Source: Pontiella sp. (lineage in GTDB: Bacteria > Verrucomicrobiota > Kiritimatiellia > Kiritimatiellales > Pontiellaceae). From it: a stretch of DNA of 5,571 bases. The DNA is taken from NCBI GenBank assembly GCA_029935255.1, contig JAOZKS010000185.1:1-5571 (forward strand). The letters run 5' to 3'. A program made the position numbers and the translations under genes. The first letter of the stretch is position 1. Each line of letters starts with the position of its first letter. Shown here in pieces: positions 1 through 5,571 of the stretch. A model generated the notes under the pieces. The model had not been told where the DNA came from, searched no databases, and worked only from the letters and a program-made list of their open reading frames with translations.

Positions 1-562
1 TGAGATATTTCGTGATATTGAACTCGGCGGGCGTGCGGCTGCCTTGGGAATAGCCGACCTTTTCGCCGTTGACCCAGAGATAGAACGCGGACTGGACGCC
101 GTCGAAAACAATGTAGGTTTCGCGCCCGTTCCAATCTTTGGAAACTTCAAACTCGCGACGGTAGGAGCCGACAGGATTCCAGTCGGTCGGCGCGTTGGGC
201 GGATCCCTCTTGAAGGGATATTTTACGTTGTTGTAGATGCGTACGCCGTGCCCTTCCATCTCCCAGTTGGCCGGCACCGGAATCGTCCCCCATCCATTCA
301 CATCATATTCCGGTTTGTAGAAATTCTTCGGTCGATCCTTTGGAGAGCGCACCCAGTTGAATTTCCATTCGCCGTTAAGCGACTGGAACCACGGCGATGT
401 GGTTCGGTCATAAGCCCGTGCAGCATCGGCGTCGGGATAGACCATCATAGTGGCGCGCGGCGCCTCCCGATTCAGCTGCAGCACATTCAGGTCGTTCCAC
501 TCCACGGCATTCGACACACTCAGCAATCCGGCCATGGCGGATATTAAAATCCAATTTTTCAT
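1..562 (-). CDS. LacZ-type GH2 beta-galactosidase, N-terminal part (runs off left edge)
   Basis: The gene is open from the ATG at 562-560 to the window edge, giving 187 residues of a protein that is normally about 1000 long. Residues 1-19 look like a signal peptide (MKNWILISAMAGLLSVSNA), so the enzyme is probably exported. What follows is the GH2 N-terminal jelly-roll sugar-binding domain. LNGEWKF is at 62-68, VPANWEMEG at 96-104, NNVKYPF at 111-117, NPVGSYRREF at 129-138, and SAFYLWVNGEKVGYSQGSR at about 158-176. These match the substrate-binding N-terminal region of LacZ-like enzymes; the catalytic Glu residues lie outside the window. At the place where E. coli LacZ has an active-site-loop Asp (QDSR), this protein reads QGSR, a variant I believe is common in marine homologues. 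The start is fixed by a GGAG five bases upstream and an ATGA overlap with the agarase stop. A role in releasing galactose from agar-type oligosaccharides is inferred from context; other GH2 activities are possible. Confidence 0.92.
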   Translation of the reverse strand, partial: MKNWILISAMAGLLSVSNAVEWNDLNVLQLNREAPRATMMVYPDADAARAYDRTTSPWFQSLNGEWKFNWVRSPKDRPKNFYKPEYDVNGWGTIPVPANWEMEGHGVRIYNNVKYPFKRDPPNAPTDWNPVGSYRREFEVSKDWNGRETYIVFDGVQSAFYLWVNGEKVGYSQGSRTPAEFNITKYL

Positions 563-2562
563 TTCTGCTCCACATTCTTATTCATCCCTGCCCGCAGGGG
601 ATACATGCCCTCCGCCAGCGACCGGCAGGCCTTCACCATTTCGGGATACGGCGTATCGGCCACATCCACAAATCCGATGCGATAGTTTTCGCCGTCCTTG
701 CGGCCAGTGAGCGGCTGGTCGGAAAACTTGAACCAGTGCGCCCCGACAATCAACGGATTTTTCACCGCTTCTGCGGCGTAGCCGCGGAAAAGATCCGTCG
801 CGTGTTCAATATCCATGGCGGTACACAGCCCGGCGCCCCAGACACCGCGCTCGGTAATGGTGCCAAAATGGAATTCGCCGATCATGACCGGTGCGTCAAA
901 GCCTTCCGGTGGTTGGAAAACGTCGGGCGTGTAGTCGTAAAGGTTGATACTCACGACGTCGGCATATTCCGCGCAGGCATTGAGCGCCGCATGGTTTTTC
1001 CAATGGTTGATTCGGCTACCGAGATAAAGCTTGTCCGGTGCATGCTCCCGCATGGCGTCGCGGCAGGTTTTATAATATTCATGAAACCACGCCTCGCTGA
1101 ATTCGAGCAGGTCGGCAACGCGCGCAGCCGGTGCCTTTCCCTCAACCGGTGCCAGCGCATCCCAATCGGAAAAGGCGGCATTCCACTCGGCGTTCAGCTT
1201 TTCAAGCGTTCTGTATTTTTTCTGAAGGCGGCGGATAAACTCCTGACGGCTGGCGCACTCCTTCGGCGAAAGAAGCGCTTTATGCGCGGGGGTGTTGGGC
1301 TGCGGAAACGGAAGCTCGTTGTCGATGAAGAATCCGATGCACCACGGATCGGCGGCTTCCTGTTTAAAGCGCGCCACGGCGGCAAATGTGGCCAGGCGGA
1401 AGTCGGAATGGAATACGTCGGGCAGGTGGCTGTGCGCCTTGGGATTGGGTTCGTGAATGGACGGGCGTTTGTAGTGGCAGGCCACGGTATAGGGCGTGCC
1501 GCCGTCCAAGTAGAAATCCTGCGAGCTCCAGTTGCCCAGCGTGTTCATGCCCCAGGCCTTGAGGCGGCGGTGGGTGAAAGCGGTGTAGTCCTTTTCCCAC
1601 TCGGCGCCATACTTGCGCTTCAGGTTTTGCTGCCGCGGATTCCAGTTTCCAATCCCGGGCGTCCTGGTTTTACCCAGCCCCAGGTTGAAGCCTGTCGCGC
1701 CGATCGACCAGAACGGCCAGCCCTCCGGGTCAGCCAGCCACCAGACTCCGTCTTTTTTCACCGTCTGGAAATGGCCGGCGGCCTTGAATCGCGGCCCGCC
1801 CGTCCACCCGCCGTAAGGACTGCGGTTTTCCAGTACAGCAAATTTTTCAAGCCATTCGCTTTCCGACTCAAACCGCTTCGTAAAATCGGCCTCGGACTTA
1901 ATCTTAAACTTCCAATCCGTATTGCGGTTCTGCCCGAATGCATCGGTGGTTGGCACATACTTGCCTTTGAGCTCGCTGTCGGACGGCAGATGGAAGCGGG
2001 TGGTGGCGCGCAGATTGGAAACCTCGCATTCGACCCGCAGAGCATCGGTGAAAAACTCGAGTTTGATCTTATTGATGGCCGAGGCATCGAGCTGCCGCCA
2101 GCCGGTCTGCTGATGCCCGCCGGGATAGCCGCGCATGTCGTTGAAAAGACCTTCGAGCGCCGCACGGTCTCGCCCCTCGACCATGCCGCGCATGATCAAG
2201 ACCGGCAGCGTACGTGTTTCGCCGGGCGGAACATACATCCCCCCTTTGTTTACACCCCAGCCCTTCTTCTTTACGCAGGACACCTCCGCCCTCGCCATGA
2301 CCGATTTTTCACCGTTGTTCTGCACATCGAGTAAAAGCCAAAGCTTTTCGGAACAATCCCAGCTGCCCTTTTTCGGCATAACCCGGGCCACGATCGGAAG
2401 ATCCCTTCCCGCCACGGCTTCCGACACCTGCAATGTCTCCGAGACGGTCTTAAGCATCAGCGGATTCATGTCGTGCAAGGGGTGCAGCCGGGCGTCGCCA
2501 TGCGCCACCGAAAACCCCAACCCAACCACTAATGCAACAAACCAATTTTTTACACAAAACAT
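559..2562 (-). CDS. Secreted GH50-like beta-agarase
   Basis: Predicted endo- or exo-acting beta-agarase that hydrolyses beta-1,4 links in agarose-type galactans, probably exported. I place the start at the ATG 2562-2560 (667 residues). It begins a clean signal peptide (MFCVKNWFVALVVGLGFSVA, cleavage near AHG-D). The longer frame back to 2661 adds 33 residues with no signal-like logic. Residues about 25-240 form a beta-rich N-terminal domain as in GH50 enzymes. The TIM barrel starts around the WWLADPEGWPFWSIGATG stretch (about 274-291). The likely acid/base is E416 in FFIDNELPF, and the likely nucleophile is E563 in VMIGEFHFG. The later GAHWFKFSDQPLTGR and GENYRIGFVDV segments are also GH50-like. 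Its stop overlaps the GH2 start (ATGA), so the two are co-translated. Nothing looks truncated. GH50 assignment is by motif recognition; a related agarase clade is the main alternative. Confidence 0.88.
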   Translation of the reverse strand: MFCVKNWFVALVVGLGFSVAHGDARLHPLHDMNPLMLKTVSETLQVSEAVAGRDLPIVARVMPKKGSWDCSEKLWLLLDVQNNGEKSVMARAEVSCVKKKGWGVNKGGMYVPPGETRTLPVLIMRGMVEGRDRAALEGLFNDMRGYPGGHQQTGWRQLDASAINKIKLEFFTDALRVECEVSNLRATTRFHLPSDSELKGKYVPTTDAFGQNRNTDWKFKIKSEADFTKRFESESEWLEKFAVLENRSPYGGWTGGPRFKAAGHFQTVKKDGVWWLADPEGWPFWSIGATGFNLGLGKTRTPGIGNWNPRQQNLKRKYGAEWEKDYTAFTHRRLKAWGMNTLGNWSSQDFYLDGGTPYTVACHYKRPSIHEPNPKAHSHLPDVFHSDFRLATFAAVARFKQEAADPWCIGFFIDNELPFPQPNTPAHKALLSPKECASRQEFIRRLQKKYRTLEKLNAEWNAAFSDWDALAPVEGKAPAARVADLLEFSEAWFHEYYKTCRDAMREHAPDKLYLGSRINHWKNHAALNACAEYADVVSINLYDYTPDVFQPPEGFDAPVMIGEFHFGTITERGVWGAGLCTAMDIEHATDLFRGYAAEAVKNPLIVGAHWFKFSDQPLTGRKDGENYRIGFVDVADTPYPEMVKACRSLAEGMYPLRAGMNKNVEQK
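568..571 (-). promoter_or_regulatory. Ribosome binding site of the GH2 gene
   Basis: GGAG lies five bases before the ATG at 562-560, inside the last codons of the agarase. Together with the ATGA stop/start overlap it supports coupled translation of the two genes. Confidence 0.6.
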
Positions 2563-2569
2563 AGGACGG

Positions 2570-2615
2570 AGCATAGCAAGGGAAACGGCATAGCACCAAA
2601 CGTGGATATTGTAAA
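2570..2615 (-). promoter_or_regulatory. Weak candidate promoter region for the agarase
   Basis: On the minus strand, TTTACA (2615-2610) is followed after 17 bases by TATGCC (2592-2587). A second hexamer, TATGCT (2575-2570), ends only seven bases before the ATG at 2562. No Shine-Dalgarno-like sequence is seen before that ATG, so a very short leader or leaderless mRNA is possible. Matches to sigma-70 consensus are partial. Confidence 0.25.
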
Positions 2616-2738
2616 AATGCAAGCCGATATTGCACATGACACCATTAAAAACATTTTTCAAAATTCGTTAATCGCCTGCATCCAAACAGTTTGATTTTTC
2701 GCTAAAAAAATATACCGCCATCTGTTCCCATAGGATGG

Positions 2739-3748
2739 ATGAAGACTACAAATCCCGAATGGAAGAAGACGGGCTCCGCAAAACGGGGCGATAGCGACAA
2801 GATTGAAAGCATCGTTGTGCCAGAGGCTGAATATGGGCTCTTTGACGAAACCATGGGCGACCTGCACTACCTTGGGGCGGCCAAGCCGACCGGAGATTTC
2901 CTGCGGCAGGCGGTGGTGCGCAACGGCGAGTGGGTGGCTCTACTGGCCTGGGGGCCGGCCTGCTATGCTCTCAAAGACCGCGACGAGTGGATTGGATGGC
3001 ACGCTGGACAGCGCGCCGAACGCCAGAAACTCATCGTCCAGAATCGCCGTTACCTACTCCTTCATGATCGCGGCACGGAGCCGAACCTTGCTTCAAAGGC
3101 CCTGGCTTCGGCGATACGCGCCCTGCCGAAACAATGGATGGACACCCTCGGCTACCGTCCGCTTCTCGCAGAAACATTCACTGACATCGAGAAGTTCCGC
3201 GGCACCTGCTACAAGGCCTCCGGCTGGATCGAAGCGGGCGAAAGCCAGGGCTTTTCGCGCGACGCACTCGACTTCTACGTTCCGCATGGAAACATCAAAC
3301 GCCTCTGGCTCAGGGAACTCGAATCCGGTGCCCGCGAAACGCTTTGCTTCGCCTCGCGCCTCACCCAAGCCCAGCGCGCCAAGATCGGCTTGCCGCTGAA
3401 ACGAGGCACAAAGAAGTTCCGCGAAATTCCCGGCTACCTCGTCTTCTACAACCTGCTGCGCGACATCGATCCGAAAACGATGGCCAAAGTGCTCACACAA
3501 TGGCTCGGCGAACACGTCGGCTCAATGCCCGGCGCACTCGCCATGGACGGCAAATTCATCCGTGACACCGTCGGCGTGCTGACCCTCGCCGACCATGAGA
3601 CCGGTACGCCCGAAGTCATGGCTCACTGCTCCAAAAAAAAGGCGACATCGAAAACTGCGAACTCAAAGCCGCGCAGGCCCTGCTCAGGCAACTGCCCCCG
3701 CTCGACGACTCGCTACCCGCCTTCATCCGCAAACGATTCATGCTGTAA
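2739..3748 (+). pseudogene. DUF4338 (DruA-like)/ISAs1-type transposase, frame-broken and truncated
   Basis: Residues about 30-195 are a recognisable DUF4338 domain, the fold shared by DruA of the Druantia system and by the N-terminus of some ISAs1-like transposases. It shows DLHYLGAAKPTG (41-52), a RDEWIGW motif (81-87), RRYLLL (103-108), ETFTDIEKFRGTCYKASGW (145-163) and KRLWLREL (187-194). Residues about 204-295 resemble an ISAs1 transposase: SRLTQAQR, IPGYLVFYNLLRDID, then AMDGKFIRDTVG with the first catalytic Asp at D270. At A8 (3633-3640) the frame breaks. In the -1 frame the protein continues GDIENCELKAAQALL, which is family-like, and stops at TAA 3746-3748, about 336 residues in all. 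In the zero frame it runs through the terminator to 3806 as unrelated sequence. The second Asp and Glu of the DDE triad are absent, and the usual ISAs1 linker after DUF4338 seems shortened. No Druantia partner genes are present, so a defence role is unlikely. It is probably a dead insertion-sequence remnant. Confidence 0.82.
3635..3641 (+). other. Possible -1 ribosomal frameshift heptamer A_AAA_AAG
   Basis: An A8 run followed by G places the heptamer A_AAA_AAG in the exact zero-frame phase needed for -1 slippage (codons AAA 3636-3638, AAG 3639-3641). This is the motif used by dnaX and by several insertion sequences. A -1 slip yields the family-like GDIENCELK continuation and a stop before the terminator. 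A simple one-base loss in a homopolymer would produce the same picture, as would transcriptional slippage on A8. No clear stimulatory stem-loop or upstream Shine-Dalgarno was recognised. Confidence 0.45.
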
Positions 3749-3770
3749 CGAGCCTCCAATCCAAGAGCTC

Positions 3771-3800
3771 AAACGCCTCGGCGTTCCGGGGCGTTTTTTT
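3771..3800 (+). terminator. Rho-independent terminator after the transposase
   Basis: An 11-bp stem pairs AAACGCCTCGG (3771-3781) with CCGGGGCGTTT (3786-3796), with one G-T wobble and a four-base CGTT loop. It is followed directly by a run ending in seven T (3794-3800). It sits 22 bases after the -1-frame stop of the transposase, which supports that frame as the original one. It separates the transposase from the nucleotidyltransferase unit. Confidence 0.85.
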
Positions 3801-3844
3801 CTATGAAGCTGGATGGGTTTGATATAGCGTTGTTTGTGGTTTTT

Positions 3845-3849
3845 AAGGG
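3845..3849 (+). promoter_or_regulatory. Ribosome binding site that decides the nucleotidyltransferase start
   Basis: AAGGG lies ten bases before the ATG at 3860-3862. The in-frame ATG at 3803 directly follows the terminator T-tract and has no such site, so 3860 is preferred. Confidence 0.55.
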
Positions 3850-3859
3850 CTTTAAAAAC

Positions 3860-4417
3860 ATGACAACAAACTACGTTGCGTTCATCTTTGATTTCGTGGG
3901 AAACCAGCTACCAAAAGCCGGAGTTGATTTCCTGATGATCGGTGGCCATGCGGTTAACCATTACGGATACAGCCGTGCGACGATTGATGTTGATTTCATG
4001 ATTGCTGCCAGTGATATGGATGCGGTGCGCTCTGTGATGAAAGAGGCCGGATTCTCCAATATTTCACAGTCTGAAAACGTGGTGTTTTTCAACAAACCGG
4101 ACACCCCCGTTCGGGTTGATTTCCTGCAGGTCGATACCGGCACCATGCAAGCCCTGCTGACGGACGCCCAATCGATCGAGTATGGCGGGCAACTTCTGAA
4201 AGTACCCAGCCTGTCCAACCTGATTGCCATGAAACTGTTCGCGCTGAAAAGTGGATCGCCGAAACGGTGGGAAAAGGATTTTCCGGACATTGCCCATATG
4301 GCGGTCGATAATAGGTTGGATGCCGAAGCCGAGCTGAAACCGCTCTGTGAACGGTTTGCGAATCTTGAGATTTATTCGAAACTGGCCCGCCTAATCAAGG
4401 AGTTGAAAGATGATTAA
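3860..4417 (+). CDS. AbiEii/DUF6036-like nucleotidyltransferase
   Basis: A cytoplasmic protein of 185 residues with the signature of the DNA polymerase beta-type nucleotidyltransferase superfamily. FLMIGGHAVNHYGYSR (24-39) carries the GG nucleotide-binding turn. TIDVDF (41-46) carries the metal-binding pair D43 and D45. The third acidic residue is probably D87 in VRVDFL. A C-terminal stretch, LSNLIAMKLFALKSGSPKRW followed by EKDFPDI, matches the conserved Lys and KD-x-x-D-I pattern of AbiEii-like proteins. All catalytic positions are present, so it is probably active. Members of this superfamily act as toxins in AbiE-type systems (modifying tRNA or protein) or as minimal nucleotidyltransferases with a partner, but the substrate cannot be read from sequence. 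An in-frame start at 3803 would add 19 residues. The gene overlaps the next one by eight bases, and no AbiEi-type antitoxin lies upstream. Confidence 0.85.
   Translation: MTTNYVAFIFDFVGNQLPKAGVDFLMIGGHAVNHYGYSRATIDVDFMIAASDMDAVRSVMKEAGFSNISQSENVVFFNKPDTPVRVDFLQVDTGTMQALLTDAQSIEYGGQLLKVPSLSNLIAMKLFALKSGSPKRWEKDFPDIAHMAVDNRLDAEAELKPLCERFANLEIYSKLARLIKELKDD
4397..4402 (+). promoter_or_regulatory. Strong ribosome binding site of the 58-residue gene
   Basis: AAGGAG with a seven-base spacer precedes the ATG at 4410-4412 and lies within the end of the nucleotidyltransferase gene. It is the best Shine-Dalgarno sequence in the window and the main reason to accept the small gene as real. Confidence 0.7.
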
Positions 4418-4586
4418 CTTCCCCGACATGGAGCACGTCCAGGAGCCTCGACAAAAAGGAATGTCATTGGCTGAATACATCGAGTTTTGCGAATTCTGCA
4501 TAAAGAACAATTCACACATCACGCCCCAAAGCTGTCTGGACAGAAAGACCGGGGAAGAAGAAATCAAGGCGGCGTTTCGCATCTAA
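4410..4586 (+). CDS. Small 58-residue protein coupled to the nucleotidyltransferase
   Basis: I do not recognise the family with certainty. The protein is short and acidic, with an amphipathic SLAEYIEFCEFCIKNN segment (19-34) and a C-terminal DRKTGEEEIKAAF. Cysteines C27, C30 and C42 plus H36 (CxxC-x5-H-x5-C) could bind a metal, but this is speculative. No signal peptide or membrane segment is visible. It begins with an ATG eight bases before the end of the upstream gene, behind a perfect AAGGAG, so the pair is almost certainly one transcript with coupled translation. A partner or antitoxin role for the nucleotidyltransferase is an inference from this arrangement alone. The stop codon lies directly against the truncated sulfatase on the other strand, and no terminator follows. 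Confidence 0.65.
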   Translation: MINFPDMEHVQEPRQKGMSLAEYIEFCEFCIKNNSHITPQSCLDRKTGEEEIKAAFRI

Positions 4587-5087
4587 TATCGCGCCCCGTC
4601 GCCTGCATCGGTGTGTGCGGCGCGTTGTAGGCCAAATAGAGGATAAAGGGCTGGTCGCCCTTCGCCTTGGCATCGATAAAGTCCACCGCCGCAGCCGTCA
4701 GGATATCGGTCAGATAATCCCCTTCCACATCGACCCGCTCGCGATCCTTGATCAGGCGGGTTCGGTACCACTCCCAGATTTTCGTTACTTCGGAAAGGTC
4801 GTTGAGCATGTATTCCGACGGAAAATAGTTGTGGCCCCCCGACAGGAATCCGAAGAATAGCCGACCTTCTTCAGCACCTCCGCCATGTTTTCCTCTTCAA
4901 GCGGAATGCCCGCCTCTGGAATCGAAGGATCAATGGTCGGCGTTGGGATATCGGTGCAGCCGTTAAAGCCGACATCCGCATAGCCCTGATCATCCGTCAG
5001 AACAATCACAAGATTAGGGCTTTTTGCCTGAGAACAAACAGCCACCCAAAGAGCCAGCACCGTTAACCAATTTCGATTCATTTTCAT
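4587..5087 (-). pseudogene. Type I (S1) sulfatase, two internal deletions and 3' truncation
   Basis: The gene starts at ATG 5087-5085 with a signal peptide (MKMNRNWLTVLALWVAVCSQA). The sulfatase N-terminus follows, SPNLVIVLTDDQGYADVGF, with metal ligands D32 and D33. After TPTID (residue 53, about 4929) the sequence jumps to PSIPEAGIPLEEENMAEVLKK. This removes the segment that normally carries the C-x-P-S-R formylglycine motif. A second jump near 4860, just after KKVGY, removes the usual GKWHLG segment and shifts the frame. In the new frame, FFGFLSGGHNYFPSEYMLND and later DQPFILYLAYNAPHTPMQAT are clear family sequence. Homology stops at about 4587, where the plus-strand 58-residue gene ends; the residual frame runs on to a TGA at 4564-4566. 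It is certainly inactive. Before decay it was probably an exported galactan sulfatase, co-translated with the upstream sulfatase through an ATGA overlap. Confidence 0.9.
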
Positions 5088-5571
5088 TTCTGGCTTGCTT
5101 CGAGTTCGGCCCGGGTCATAACCCCGTCGTCATTACCATCGCGCTGGGCAAAATATTTCCGATGCTGCTCTTCGTTGAAGTTCTCGCCCTTCTTCACGGC
5201 GGATTTTTTGTTCCAGGTCAACCACTCGCCTTCGGTCACTCCTTGATCCTTGTTCATATCCAGAGCGCCGAACCAATCCCATTTCTTCTCGGGTTTCGGC
5301 TGGACCGACTGAACCTTTGGCATCGGTTTTGGAGCATGGACGATATCGAACACCTGCTTCTTAAGTTGCTCCTTGATCGTCTTGTGCTCGGGTGATCCGG
5401 CCAGGTTCGTCCATTCCCTCGGATCATTCTCATGATCGTAGAGCTCCTCCACCCCATCGTTGTAGCGAATATATCTCCAACGCTCCGTGCGATAGGACCA
5501 ATGCTGGTTTTTCACATCGTTCTTCTCTTCGGCCGTAAAACTTTTGTTCAGCTCGCCGATGTAGATCATCG
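5084..5571 (-). CDS. Sulfatase C-terminus with two EF-hand motifs (5' end outside window)
   Basis: This is the last 160-odd residues of a longer protein open to the right edge. Counting from the Met at 5569, residues about 21-57 carry the type I sulfatase C-terminal signature: RTERWRYIRYNDGVEELYDH, then ENDPREWTNLA. A Pro/Lys-rich linker (about 80-96) follows, then two EF-hand loops. These are DMNKDQGVTEGE (104-115) and the canonical DGNDDGVMTRAE (144-155), both with acidic or Asn ligands at positions 1, 3, 5 and Glu at 12. They suggest calcium binding, which may stabilise the secreted enzyme or mediate contacts. The catalytic domain is not visible, so sulfatase subfamily and substrate stay open; iduronate-2-sulfatase-like or galactan-specific S1 groups are plausible. 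The stop overlaps the next gene's ATG (ATGA), indicating an operon. Confidence 0.88.
   Translation of the reverse strand, partial: MIYIGELNKSFTAEEKNDVKNQHWSYRTERWRYIRYNDGVEELYDHENDPREWTNLAGSPEHKTIKEQLKKQVFDIVHAPKPMPKVQSVQPKPEKKWDWFGALDMNKDQGVTEGEWLTWNKKSAVKKGENFNEEQHRKYFAQRDGNDDGVMTRAELEASQK

Larger units (their letters stand above)
2739..3800 (+). mobile_element. Remnant of an ISAs1-like insertion sequence, ends not defined
   Basis: The transposase remnant and its terminator are the only recognisable parts. I searched both flanks by eye for terminal inverted repeats and an 8-10 bp target duplication and found none that convince, which fits a decayed or deletion-derived element. The limits given are those of the gene plus terminator, not true element ends. 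Confidence 0.45.

Noticed and set aside
44..547. Plus-strand 167-codon open frame
   Set aside because: It is the antisense shadow of the GH2 gene, whose minus-strand translation shows clear LacZ motifs.
736..2334. Long 532-codon open frame on the plus strand
   Set aside because: It lies antisense to the agarase, which has full motif support. The plus-strand product has no domain logic, and long antisense frames are common opposite GC-rich genes.
2563..2661. N-terminal extension of the agarase to the ATG at 2661
   Set aside because: The extra 33 residues precede a good signal peptide and are Cys/His/Tyr-rich without any known feature. The DNA looks like an AT-rich promoter region, so the inner ATG is better.
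3093..3515. Minus-strand 140-codon open frame inside the transposase
   Set aside because: It is antisense to the conserved DUF4338 and ISAs1-like coding region and has no recognisable features.
2739..3748. Druantia anti-phage defence gene druA
   Set aside because: DUF4338 is shared with DruA, but this protein continues into an ISAs1-type transposase with its AMDGK motif, and no Druantia partner genes are nearby.
3749..3806. Zero-frame continuation of the transposase to 3806
   Set aside because: This stretch is translated from the terminator hairpin and does not resemble the family; the -1 frame stop at 3746-3748 is the natural end.
2689..3829. Short direct repeat GTTTGATWT near 2689 and 3817 as an element boundary
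   Set aside because: It is only about nine bases with one mismatch, and neither copy sits at a recognisable element end; likely chance.
3803..3859. Upstream start for the nucleotidyltransferase
   Set aside because: The ATG directly follows the terminator T-tract with no ribosome binding site, whereas the ATG at 3860 has AAGGG at good distance.

Overview
The window looks like a chromosomal accessory region of a marine polysaccharide-degrading bacterium, most likely from the PVC group (Kiritimatiellota, Pontiella-like, or a relative). This is an inference from gene content: secreted sulfatases, one with a C-terminal EF-hand tail, lie next to a GH50-type beta-agarase, a LacZ-type GH2 beta-galactosidase and a DUF4338/ISAs1-type transposase. 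No rRNA, tRNA or marker gene fixes the taxonomy.

Layout. On the minus strand, read from the right edge leftwards, are four genes. They are the 3' end of a sulfatase with two EF hands (5571-5084), a wrecked second sulfatase (5087-4587), a GH50-like agarase (2562-559) and the start of a GH2 beta-galactosidase (562-1, running off the left edge). Both adjacent gene pairs overlap by the tetranucleotide ATGA, the usual sign of translational coupling. Together they would desulfate an agar- or porphyran-type galactan, cut it with the agarase and trim galactose residues. Between the second sulfatase and the agarase, on the plus strand, sits a foreign-looking block of about 1.9 kb. It holds a decayed transposase (2739-3748) with a strong intrinsic terminator (3771-3800), then a two-gene unit made of an AbiEii/DUF6036-like nucleotidyltransferase (3860-4417) and an overlapping 58-residue gene (4410-4586).

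The block appears to have broken the galactan cluster. The second sulfatase stops short almost exactly where the 58-residue gene ends. It has also lost two internal segments, including the one that carries the catalytic formylglycine cysteine. The transposase has only the first acidic residue of its catalytic domain and a frame break at an A8 run. That run contains the classical -1 slippery heptamer A_AAA_AAG in the correct frame.

The items most worth follow-up are the nucleotidyltransferase plus 58-residue partner (a candidate toxin-antitoxin-like or other two-component module), the slippery site in the transposase, and the multi-deletion sulfatase pseudogene marking the edge of the inserted block. 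I did not find a complete, clearly new defence system.
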